A stretch of 60,000 nucleotides of DNA from Lineus longissimus (lineage: Eukaryota > Nemertea > Pilidiophora > Heteronemertea > Lineidae): contig NC_088310.1 in assembly GCF_910592395.1 (NCBI RefSeq), positions 2,737,501 to 2,797,500 on the forward strand. The letters are read 5' to 3'. The notes under the pieces are model-generated. The model made no database searches, had not been told where the DNA came from, and was given only the letters and a program-made list of their open reading frames with translations. This document shows positions 24,601 to 37,400 of the stretch, piece after piece; position 1 is the stretch's first letter, and each line of letters starts with the position of its first letter. The position numbers were made by a program, and so were the translations under genes.

Positions 24601-27600
24601 GTCCAAAGTTGTACGGAACTGTCCAAAAATGATATCCCTTGCCACACATAATTCTCGAATCCACACTTACCATGCCCATGAATTTTGTGGTCTGGGATGA
24701 AAAAAACATGGGACAGACAAATTTTTTAACTGTAGTTTTGTATGAATGTTGCAATTGGCAACCTTTATTGTTACTTTTACACGATGTAGTAATGTATTAA
24801 GGCTTTGATAATCTATAACCAGAGGGACAGAATTTAGTTTAAACCAGTTTATATGATGTCTAGATACAAAGCCTGTCATTTACACCCTGGTTTTGCCATG
24901 AAGATGTCATAATGGAAGAACACAAGCCAAACGCATCCCTCACCTGGAAAGAAGCACCAGTATCCCCCTCTTCCCCTTCATCATCGTCATCGCCATCCTG
25001 CGTGTGACAGCTCTTACTCATGATCTCCGCGTACGCCATATACAAGAAGTCCTCATGATGCATGTTCTGCTCTGTGGTCGCCGTACGCTGGAATGTCGTG
25101 ATGAGTTGTTTCAACGGATCGGGAGATTCCTCCTCATCCTCCTTCTTCTCTCGTTGTTCTTCGTCCGATTTCTGAAGTGGAAGGCGAAGAATATTTGAAG
25201 GATACCAATGACAATTCCCTTGTGATGGAATCAGCTTCAAACTGTCTATAAACATTAGGCGAAATGTCACTGACTCGCAGCTCTTCAGCTTCTATATAAC
25301 CACAAGTTCTGCTTTTCTAACTTCCAACTATGCCATGGTACGATTTCAACAACTGGCTATAACCTTACCATCAAGTCTTCAATCATTTCAGGGAAGTTGC
25401 TACTTTTCGACTCTCAACAATGGTCTGATTTTGACAACCTGGATACTTACTGTCAAGTCTTCAATCATGTCACTGACTTGCTGCTCCTCTTCTTCCAACC
25501 ACATACTCTGGTATTGCTTGAGGAACAAGTTGACGACGCGATGACGGGGCAAGTTATGTAACGGTATCATCCTGAAGCAGGCCATGACAGCGCGCTTCTT
25601 CTGCGATGAAATCAGCCTCCTCCAAGCATTCTTTAAGGATGGTGGTGGATGGTCAACCTGCAGGGAGAAAACGGTAAGAGAAATCAGAACGAACATAGTG
25701 TGTTTCACTGTGACTTAGATTTTGCACCTCTTATTACATTCAACTGCTTTTCTCGAGGTCACGCGCGATGTAGGAATCACCAATTCAACAATGAAAGATT
25801 AGATTTACGATATGAACCTACCAGATACAGTCCATGGAGTACTTTAGCCATATTGATGACCCGTTTCATAATGCTATTTTGGTCAACCTCAACCACAGCT
25901 TTCTGTTTTGTCTCGCCAATCTTCTTATACAGTAGCTTCTGCCATTTCATCTTAGCATCAGAGTCGGCGTCCAGCTGGGAAGGAGGACAAGTGTTATATT
26001 ACACGCAAAGGAAATATGGATAGAAAATATGTCAACCCTTCCACACCTAAACTTGCAAGAGGTCCAACATGGCATCACCATCCTGAACTCACAATTTTGC
26101 GAGAAATGAGTGTATGCAGATCATCGCTCCACCAGAACAAAAGAGTCAAAGTCACTCTTGTCTCAAGAGACCCATACCAAACAAGGGTAGTGTTACCTAA
26201 CTCGTGTTAAGAAATTAGTAGCTAGTTTCCCACTACACTTAGTATAATTACCTTATCTTCTGATTGCAGTAGCATCTTGACATAGTCTTCAATTTCTGCT
26301 TCAGGTTCCTTCTGAAACATGGGAGAGTTAGAAACCCCGTAGCACACCCAGGGGGGTTAGTAGGCCATGCTTTAGGTGAACTGACATGCCAATAACAGTA
26401 GATTATAACAAAAATGGCTGGCAAGAAAGCTTGCTGGAGAGAGCAGTTTTGGAGGTGAAACTGCACTGAAGCAGTGACATATGATTTAAGGCAAAATGTG
26501 CACTGATCGGAGGTGCCAACGATGTCGTCCACATGACCGGAGTTTGTTGGCTTCTCATGCCATGTCACTGATGTCTTGTGCGAAAACAGCAATGGAGAGC
26601 ATTCTGGGACTATACGCTATTATAGAATACAACCGTCTGCTGACGAGTGAACAAGTGCAGCCAAGAGAGGACGCCAAGTTTTTTTGTTACACAACCATAA
26701 TCTCCAACAAGCTTTGGGAATCAAAATGCCTTCAACATGTTCAGGTGAATAAGAACCATTTGTGCATCTGTGGAAATATAACAGATATTCTACACCAACA
26801 AGTTCATGCATACTGATATTTTATGTTATGCTGATTCAATGTAGCTTAGATCATTGGTCATTAAAACTTAAATGTGACCCTTCACAGCAAAACCAGGCGC
26901 ATGTCGCACAGAAGATGAGCCTAAATGACACCAGGAGATAATGGAAGAAATTGATGTGCTCATATTTCACAAAAGGCAGACAATAGAGAAATGAACAAAC
27001 AGTCTGTCTCAACCTGCCAAGCTCAGAGCGACATGCGCCTGATTTTGCTGTGACGGGTCACAAATTTGATTCAATTTGAAATTAGAATTAAATATTTTGC
27101 AACTTGCTCTGCATTTACAGATAAGTCTAGTGAGAAATGTGCACATCAATATCCATCATGAAAGAAATTTAACCAAAGAAAACATGTAATTGTACATTTG
27201 CTTTTGAGAAAGATGGTGGGAGAACAGTCGAAGTCAATGAAAGGAAAGTGAGCAATTAGATGGGGTTGATGTCTATTTTTCTGAGTATATATGGTTGAGT
27301 GTTTAGTGTTTTGGCTCATAATAACACACTAAACTATTGAGATGATGAGCAAAAGCAAGAAAAGCAATACTTATGCTGAGATTGAAACATTTCCAACAAA
27401 GTGAAAGATGCCAAGCAATGCACAAGCAGCATAGCAAAGAATAGCAGCAGCATTGGAATGCATCCAAAACATGTAGGATCTAAGCATGGTGCTCAATCAA
27501 CTGACCATACTAGAGCGGGGAATAGATTTCTGGCCTGACCCAATCTATCGTGACTGGCGAAGTTGAGGGGGTGTAGGGAGTTATAACACTCCTCTAAAAT

Positions 27601-30600
27601 CTGTTTGAGGAAAGATCAGGAGGGTCTAACTTCCCTGAAATCTATTCATCATGCTAGTACGGCCAATCTGTTGGCACCTTGACAAGGAGCTATGTGTAGT
27701 TCAGGGTGTCGGTGTAGAGGGTACAACTTTGATTCGTCACAAGCTAAGATAGGTAAGGATCGAGTGCGGCCATTCAAAGGTGCTTTTAAAAGGAAAGACG
27801 AATGAGTAATTCTAAAAGCCTAAAGCAACAAAAGCGAAAAATTGTCTTACTGGATGTGGCATATCATCGATCACATCTTGCTGTTGTGGTACACAAAAGG
27901 AATTTCACCAAGAATCCAAAAGATTTCATTGATTTTAAAACCAATATTCGATCAAGAGCATATGCCGTTTGTATCAACCGTTGTGTGGAATCGCCATGCT
28001 TTGTAATCTTATTCCCCAACAACTTCAGACTAGTTTCGAAATGTTCCCATAAACAGGTTTAGGCTTGTTCCCCTACCATATATTGCTTTGATCTTACACG
28101 AAACAATGAACAGAGCAGATCACCGAAGCACTGAAGCAACTAACCAAAGCACATGCTGTTGGCATCCGCAGCATGACAATATGATAATAATCAGAAAAAG
28201 AAAAGCAATCCTCTCTATTTCTATGGTTTCTAAACAACAAAAAATGTCAGCTTTCACTGGTTTTCATGGATCTACTCCTCAGAGGACTCTGAACCAGCAG
28301 AAGTTAGAACAACATTTCAAGAGTTCTTATCTGGTAGCACATGCACATACAGGACTCTGCTTTCATACCATTCATGCATATGCATAACGGCTACAAATTC
28401 TTAATATTCTGTCCCAACTTCTGCCGATTCAAACCCCCCACAGAAGTAATGCACACCAAATTGACTCACATTGTTCGTTTATAACATTTCTTAAAGTGCA
28501 CTGCAAAATAGCAAGTTTTCCTGCAGAGACATTCAATAATGTTTACCGTGATGAGTGATAAAAAGATCACTTGTCTCCAAAAAAAACTGCCAGTCTGTAG
28601 CATGCTCAAGATTCATGCCAATTCTTCTCAAACAGAAAGGATTACATTTCCTTCAGCCACAACACATTATTGGCTAAAATAGCCAACAGTTACTTACTCA
28701 AAGCGTGACTTAACTTATAATTCATCCAAAAGAAACTCAAAAACAACTGAATATGTTTATCTACGACATGGACCTTTGCAAAGCAGTAGCACTGTCGCGA
28801 AAATATTGTAGCTGACTCAAGCCATTCATTCTTTCATCTTCACTATTCTTGCTTTGATCTATCTCAAAGACTGTAGCGAATTAAGCAATATCTAGAAGTA
28901 ACAAAAGTGAAAAGTGAAAAAGGCCTTAGATATCAGCAAGTCTACTGTGGTTCTATACCCGGTTTATCCAATTAAAGGACGACCATGATAATCACCACTG
29001 ACCCAGCTGAAATGCGACTATTTACCTCTATGAGCTTTTGCTTGGCCTGCTGCACCAACTCCTGTTCCTGCCCACCGAACTTATTCAACCCTAGCGGGAG
29101 AAGACGTTTCAGAGCTGCGGTGTTCAGACTCGTATAGTGCCCAACATCCTTCTTCTCTCGTTTCCTCTTGGCCGGCTTGCCAGGGTTGTTCTCGTCTTGT
29201 CGGGCACCGCTCGTGGCATTGCTGGGCATGATCAGTGCCATGTTGTTGATCTCGTGCTGCGTCATAAAGTTCGTCTCTTCCCTCTTGAAGTACTGCAAGT
29301 TAAAAAACTCTTGCTCTGCACTTGGAGGAGTTATTCTCCAGAGAGCGTGCCTCCTCCAAGGCCGAGGGTGTTTCTGCATGCCACTATAGTTACGCTCCAA
29401 TTGCCCCCATTGGACAGGTGAGGCTTCGGTATTGACCAGAGCTCAGAGGAACAGTTCATCACAAGCTACTCATGTTTCTCACTTGGTGGGGTCTGTTGCT
29501 TGCCTTAGCATAGACAACAGGCACAAGGAACCTCAGTTTTACTCGTTTGAAGAACAAAGGCTGGTAGGGTTAGGCGCCTTGCACAAGGACACTCAGACAG
29601 ATCCTTTTGAGAATTGAACTCATGACCTCCAGATTATGAACCCAATGTTCTAACCCCATGTATCACAAGACAGTGCTGCCATATTTGTTCTACCTGTCCT
29701 TGCAATATCATGAAGACCTTTTGTACAAAACCATTTTCTCACTTACTGGTGACTTCGACCACAGATAGAAGATGTCAGCGACACACTGATAGAGTTCCTC
29801 CGCATCTGGTGTCGGGTGTTTGAGCCAGTGGGAACGATGCAGGTCCACATACTTGATCAGGAGCGGGTAGAAGGCATAGATGTCTCGCACAAGGATTTGA
29901 AAATGCTGCAAGAAGTGAAAGATGCTTGACATGGGGCACTGACAATGCCGAACAGTGGAATCGCTAGCGGTTCAGGAGACATTAGTGTCTTATTTCCATC
30001 ACCAAGAAGATTAGCCTTCATCACCTGCACTTTACAACAGACCACTAATCCGCTCTCGTTACATCAACAGAACATTAAAGTGTCTCTGTGGATGATCAGC
30101 AACATCACCCGGCCACTTACCTCCTGAACGATCCCCTCCTCTTCCCCAACATCCTGACCACTCCTCTTCAGGATATGGAACTCTTCTTCATCTTTCTCCA
30201 CCTGCTCTGCCTGCTCTTTGAGCTTCTGCGCCACAGGTAGGATGTGTTCACGCAGCATGTCTGCTGTCGCGTTTACGATGATCGGTTGAGTGCGAGCTGA
30301 AAAATGTAAGCAAAAACTTTATTTGGTGAAAAATGAAATGGCCAGGGCCATTGTGCTCACCTCATGTGGAGGAAAGATGGATAAAGAGCATGGTATTGTG
30401 TCATGTAGTGTAAGGTTTGATGTAGGTCCAAGCAATTACAATTTCCCCAAAATGGCCAATTTACAGTACATTCGACCTTTGTTACCTTGAAAAGTAGGTC
30501 AAATCAAAGAAGACCCGGATGACACATTGAATGGTTGTTAGAATTAGATGTACCTATGATATAAAATTGGTGCCAATCGGGCAAGTCATAACTAGAAATA

Positions 30601-31371
30601 ATGGCATTTTGAAGAATTTAGGATTTGGCCCCCTCCCTGGAGGCCAAACGGCAAATCAGATCGCACCAAACTTCGGTACCTGCGATCACCTGACCAAGGG
30701 GTACATGTGTACTTAATTTGTGATCAATAGTCATTGCAGTTAAGAAACGTGCCATAGTTACGGCCTGACGGCGAATTTACGCCATTTGACCTCTGTGACC
30801 TTGACAAGAAGGTCAAATTAAAAACCTGTGTGACATATACTGTATGGTGGTTAGATGTACCCATGATATCAAATTGGTGGCAATCGGGCAAGAAGTTAAG
30901 GAATAATCACATTTTTAAGGTTTTTGGATTTTGCCCCCTGGTGGTCAAGTGGTGAATCATATTGGACCAAACTGCGGTCCCTGAGATCACCTGACTAAGG
31001 GGTAAATGTGTACCAAATTTGGTATCAATAGTCATTGCAGTTTAGAAACGTGCCATCATTACATCCTAATGGCCAATTTACACCATTTGACCTCTGTGAC
31101 CTTGAAAAGGAGGTCAAATCAAAAACCCGGAGGATATATGATGCACCTTTGCTAGAAGTACCTACCATATTTTTTTCAAAATTTCCCGACTACTATTAAG
31201 GGAGATATTGCATATTTTCACTTTTAACGTTTGGCCCCCTGGTGGCCAAACCATGAAACGAATCAGACCGAAACTCGGTCTCCAAGGTGTCATTACATAA
31301 GGGTACATGTGTACCAAGTTTCAACTCAATAGCTCTAACAGTTACGAAACGTGCCCTGCTAACGGACGACG

Positions 31372-31448
<77 letters not shown>

Positions 31449-34400
31449 ACGACGGACGCCACGGTATGGGATAAGCTCACCTCTGCTAAGAGGTGAGCTA
31501 AAAAGTGGAAAAAAAATTTGGACTGAGAAATTTTTTCTAACCCTAATCCTTTCATAAGTTCAAAATGGGGAATGGGGAGACAAAAATTAAGATGACTTAC
31601 TGGCAATCCTTGTCATCCAAGGAGCGTCTGGTGAGCCAATGTTATTCTTGATCAACTTCATCACATTTCCGAGGACCTTGTTCATCAGCTCTGCCGTCAC
31701 AGTCGTAACATTGCTGAAAGTAAAAGGGGCGATTTAGATCTGCATTCACCACAACATTTCCATGATAGTATCAACAAGTCTCACATTAAAGGATATCTTG
31801 CACAATTTTTAAGAATGAACTGGTGAAAAATGTGCACAATGTCCCTCAAATGATGTCCCAGAACTCTGTTGGTACCACTTTTCTATCTTGTTCACAATCC
31901 TAACAATTAATGTTGGGTGGGGAGGGATTAAGCCATGTTCGAGTTGCTTTTCAGGTCAAAATCAATTCATCAAATATCAATGCTTCTACCTTTACAATCC
32001 GAACATTGTGAAGGGGATCCTGAATCCTTTTCTGTTGCGACCATGCTGACGTTTATGATGACACAGAGGTGAATGTTGAGATATAACCATACTGTAAACC
32101 CCTTTTATTTCACAGCCCTATATGTTTGCAAAAACATCCATTTTTGTGACCATTTACTTCTTGGGATGGTTACATTTTCCAATGATAAAACCAAAGCTGT
32201 ACTGGAATCCAAAGCTTATGATTGCTCATTATAAATGTAGATATTTTCTCTAAATTATACTACACGCTACAAACTACTCAGACAAACAAAACTTCATTAC
32301 TGAGATACTAATGTAATACCTGGCCTCTGGGATGAAGATGGACTGCCGAGTATCCTGGACCTCTTCATGGCCCGCAAATCTAGAAAGAATGTTGCCGTCA
32401 AAAGACAAAAACAGACAGGGGGCATGCAAGGTTTACAGAAATAGACCAGGTCAGGTGAGATCCCATCAGTTTTCTCAAGTTAGTTTTCAAAGTTTGCAGA
32501 GGAGAGTTCACTTGGGTTCTCGAGTTTGACCGAATCTGTATGCGGAGAGGTCAGCTGAGTCTGATTAGCAGTGTAGGATGGTGATACGACAACAAAGATG
32601 ACAAGTAGGAAGGGAAGCTGACATACACTGAAGCTCCACAGACAGGCAGACAGAGAGATAAGGAGATTTGGTTCAAGGATAGCTTTGAAAACCCAACATT
32701 CATGACATTGCCCACTCCTTTGCCCTAAATGCACTTTGAGTGTTTTAGGCTCAGTTTACACAGAGTTCAAGTTGTCATGTCCAAACAAGTCTTTAACAAC
32801 CAAGTTATTTCCAAAGAGTGGACTATATAAGAGCCACAAAGTCACTTTTCCACTCTTCCAAAGAGTGGACTATATAAGAGCCACAAAGTCACTTTTCCAC
32901 TCTTCCAAAGAGTGGACTATATAAGAGCCACAAAGTCACTTTTCCACTCTTCCAAAGAGTGGACTATATCAGAGCCACAAAGTCACTTTTCCACTCTTGT
33001 CATGTTTTCAAGGCCAAGTCATACAACGAACATACCCTGATAAGTGAAATGTGACATATGAACTGTGACGAGTGACAAGGTGAATCGTATGTAAACCTGA
33101 CCAAACAGAGCAACTTCCACATCACTTACTTTCCCTCCACTGACACACTATCCGGGCCTCGGCACCACCAGAAAGGCAGATAGCTACAAAGCATAGGTAA
33201 CGTGACTTCAATCACGTGTGGCGCTTCGGCGTACTTTCCTCCGGACTCGGCAAGTTCCTCAATCTCTTGTACTATCTTGTCGAGTAGCGGCAAATTCTCA
33301 GCTAAGCTCTCCATCACTTCTGCAAACACGGCAAGTGAAAAAGACATATAAAAACAGATGGTCACTGGTCTTAATCAATGATTTAGCAACAAAACGCCAC
33401 ATTGGTGATGAGGCTAACGGCATATCCTCTACACAGTCAAGCCATTACTTTCAGCCTTCCGGAAATTCCCGAACTCTTCCAAAAATATCTAAACGGTTCA
33501 GAGAAGACTTAAAATCAATGTGTTGTGAATCAGAACATCAAGCAATTCAAAGACTGCTTTGTCGACAAGAAACAAATCTGTCTTACTAAATCCGACAGGT
33601 AATCTGAAGAATCTGTTATAACCCTTACCCCTTGCTTCTAATGAATGCTCCTCGATCTTTCCTTCTATTCCGTAGACGACCGAGTTCTTGTTGTACTTGT
33701 TGAGGTCTGGCTCGAGGAAGGCGACTGGGAAGGTACTGGCGAATGACGCCACACACTCTCCAAGGATCGGACGATGCCTTGAAAAAAAAGATTTCAATAT
33801 GGCCTACGTTCAAATATTTGCAAGACTTTACTTAAGGGCTCATTCCTGCAATGAGGTACTGGTTTGAATCAAACCAGGACAATACTGTACCAATATGGCG
33901 CTCAGAATGCATAAATCTTTGAATATTGCAACTTTATTCTTGTCATTTTCTTTGACTATATACCAACTGATCAGAATAACATTTCTAAGTTTGATTTAAC
34001 ATCGTCACCCTCAGTGAAGACAGGATGTGGTGGCCTGAGTATTAGTACTTTTCTAGTGAACTGACGCACTGAAACTGGTTTCAGAGATTTCGTCGCATCC
34101 AGCTGTATCATCCAACTTACCAGGAAATAGTCTACAGTCTAAAGGCTTGAATCCACACAAACATGCATAGGGGGCATCTAAGGGAGTGCACACAGAATAA
34201 ACTAAAAACAAAAGAAATATAGGGAACACAATCATTCAGCCCCGGTATCAAAATCAGTAGTCCAAATGGGTGCTGCTGTTTCATGCATTGTGACAGACAA
34301 TGTTCCTGGCTGTGTAAATTTGAGGTTAAATATGGAGTCAGTTCATAAAATCTTCATAGAAGGTAACGTGATACCCCAAACAATCATTTTCATCCCATGT

Positions 34401-37400
34401 TGTTAATATATAGTCAATGCATGCATATGAAGTTATCCACAGTTAAATCAGCAAAAAAATTAATAATGATCATTTGGTTCTGATATGTTATATACAGAAC
34501 TAAGAGGTGAAAATCAGAAAAGTTAAATCACACACTCAAATCAAGGATTTGTCATAGCATGTTAGTACAGTATTCAGAAAAAATGCATTTTAGGTTCATT
34601 TGAAAACATCACGCCATGCAATCCCTTATAGCAGTACCTGGTGAGTTCACCATAAATAGCATCCCTGAAGAATTAACATAATAATGATAATATTGGAACA
34701 GATGAGAAATTAACACAGTTACGATAATGACGCTAATGAACTGTAAATATGTGCAAGTGTGCCCGGAACAGGGTGAGGGAAGACGGATAGTGAATCACAA
34801 GTAGATTTCACAAGAGATGAAACATTTCAAATGATGGGAGCAACTTCAGGAAATCAACATGCCTATTTCCGGAGGGCTGAATAAGGATGTCTAGGCTGAT
34901 CCTTATACCCACTGAACATTTTGATAAGGAAGATTTAATCACAAATCAAAAGGTGCAAACTTGTTTTATCACAGTGATTTGCGGGGCGCTTTAGACATCA
35001 TCAAATAAGCATGGTGTTTTCCTAATTGAAAACATGTAGAACTCAAAATCCGACACAAACACATGGACCAAATTTCGCTGGAATTGCACTAAAGCGATTT
35101 GAGTCATCAATTTTAACTAGAAAACTTCAGTTGAAAGTATGATTAGGGGATATCAAGTAAGGCATGTACTCACCTCTCTACGAACTGTGACCCGCTGGTT
35201 CCAAGTGTATAGAGAGCATTCAGGATTCGGTAGCAGCACAACTGTAAGTCATCCACTGTAATACGAATCAAGTGTTAGAAACCAAGAAGTTAAAAAAAAC
35301 CTTGCACATAACTTTTAACAAACGTTTTGAAAATGGAAATGAACATGGCAAGGCAACAATCAAGGTTTCAAACTGTATCATTAACTAGATAAATAATCAT
35401 GAAATTGCAAAGTCGCTGTTTGAAGGGAATTGAACTTTTCATCCATGTGAGAGATCGGCTTAACAACCATTCCTTCTGAATGCTCAATCATAAATGACAT
35501 AACAGGCAGTAGCAATGTATGGACATTGCATGTATCTTTGATACTAGTAGTTTATTGCGCAATCAACATCCTTAAAGCTGAACTGATTATTTCATCCATG
35601 CTACATAGCAACCTTACACAAGAGATCAGATCCGTAACCGTTCCTCCCCAAATGTTCAAACATTGACGACAGCACTGGGAGTAGCACCATATGGACATAG
35701 TTGATACTGGTAGCACCTCGACTTATTGTACCCTTGACGTGGCTGAAGCGATTGACCTTGAGATTCTGGACGGTTTGGTTAAGGTCGTGTGCAGCGTGGT
35801 TGAAGAATGGCAGGAGAGACGATCGTACAATCTCTGGGCTGTTTTTGACAACGCTCCTGTAGAAAGGGACAAAATGACATCATTGAGAAACTAGTTTCTG
35901 TGTTTCTTTGGCTGGCATAGCTTAAGTCACTTCTATACAGATAATCTGAATATTATGTCTCCTTTAAAACAACAGACAGCAAAGACTTACAATTCCCTGA
36001 ATACCATGCAGGTACATCAAGAGGTACAAGAGCAGACTGGGTTCCTTTCAGCTTCTAACTGGGCCCTTTAGTGTGGGAGTTCACTGAGCTGTGCTGGAGA
36101 GGTCATTTTAAAAGGTTATGACAAATGGTAAGACCCATCGAAGTTGTCTTTGGGCAATAGGTGCATGTTGGGGAGGTCTACCTTACCTTGCATCTATGGC
36201 CTGTACTAGCACCTGGAGACATCGGACCGATATGTCCACATCGTGACCAAACGCTGTGATCTTCACTCTAAGCAAGGCGGCAAGCTTACAGAACAAGCTG
36301 CAGGTCATCTCCTTCTCTTTAGCCGACGCCGTGCCATGTGAGGAGGTCATCTGCGTTGGGGACACAAAATACGATCGGTGTGCACGGAAGTATTTCTCAA
36401 CCAGCGGCAATACAACCTAAAGAGAACAAGTAACAATAAGAATATGGCTAACCGTCCCTGAAAAAATATTATTCTAAACTGTTTCCCAGAAAATTGAAAA
36501 ACTGATAAAAACCCCTTACCTTTCCGAAAAATTTGACATCCTCAGTAGCAGTTGAGTAGCTGTTCCTACGACTGAACTTAGTACTTGGTTTTGATTGGTT
36601 CAGATTCAACGCAGCCTTGTCGACATATTCCAGCAGTTTCTGGAGCAGACTGTAGGCGAAGCGTTTCTCCATGGCAGGCGCCCCACCGCTGTTTTCACCC
36701 TCTGCGTTTAAACCCTGGGTTCTGTTCTGCTTTTGATCACGGTCAAAACCGTGGCTGAAACAGAGATGTAGGATATAGCATTCGTTATTTGATATGGTGT
36801 TATGCAGCAGTTAACATCAACTCTGCCACAAAAACTACAGAGAACAGAAGCAGAGCTGCTGATCACATCCACCTTCCTGGAGTAAACGATGCAAGTTCAA
36901 GACAACTAAATTCTGAAGACAAACGAATCGTTGCATCATCTTTTCAAGCTCACCTCTGGATCCTGTAGCCCTGCATCTGCATGAACTTGAGCAACTCCTG
37001 AGAGCGGTTTCTATCCTTCTGCTTCTCCATATCGGTCAGAAGGTCATAGGCAACCAATCGAGGATGAACACCTTCTCCTACAAGATACACATACAATAAT
37101 TGAACACTTTGCAGTGTTTCGTACACTTTTCATTGCATTTTTCCACAATTTTTTACCATTGTAATTGAAGTATTATGGTACAAAAACTCACTGGCAGAAG
37201 GCCCACCGACATAGGGTCTGCATAAAAGGTCCCGCAGGAAACATCCCAAGACCATCAGTCACAAAAACAACCCTGACAGACTCCCTCAGGAAAAGAATTC
37301 CAGTGACAAATGGTTATCATTTCTACAGAAAAACAAACATACCAATAGCACTGAGTTCCCCAATCTTCCGCTGAGCCCAGACAGCATGCACGTTCTCCGT

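Larger units (their letters stand above)
26312..29025 (-). other. Largest RyR intron, 2.7 kb
   Basis: Between exons 29026-29292 and 26252-26311. It contains two inverted-repeat elements (26874-27061, 27504-27664). The rest (27670-29020) is A/T-rich with no recognised feature. Confidence 0.65.

Noticed and set aside
25649-26023. 124-residue plus-strand ORF
   Set aside because: Runs antisense over RyR exon 25822-25974 and introns; no independent signal.
27300-27350. Inverted repeat GTTTAGTG...CACTAAAC
   Set aside because: Only 8-bp arms with a short spacer; expected by chance in a window this long.
31196-31606. Long ORFs rich in Arg (both strands) over the GAC repeat
   Set aside because: They are produced by the (GAC)n microsatellite of the composite element; no protein family signal.
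32811-32998. Regular repeats that could suggest a CRISPR array
   Set aside because: The 47-bp units are contiguous with no spacers, and lie in an intron of an animal gene.
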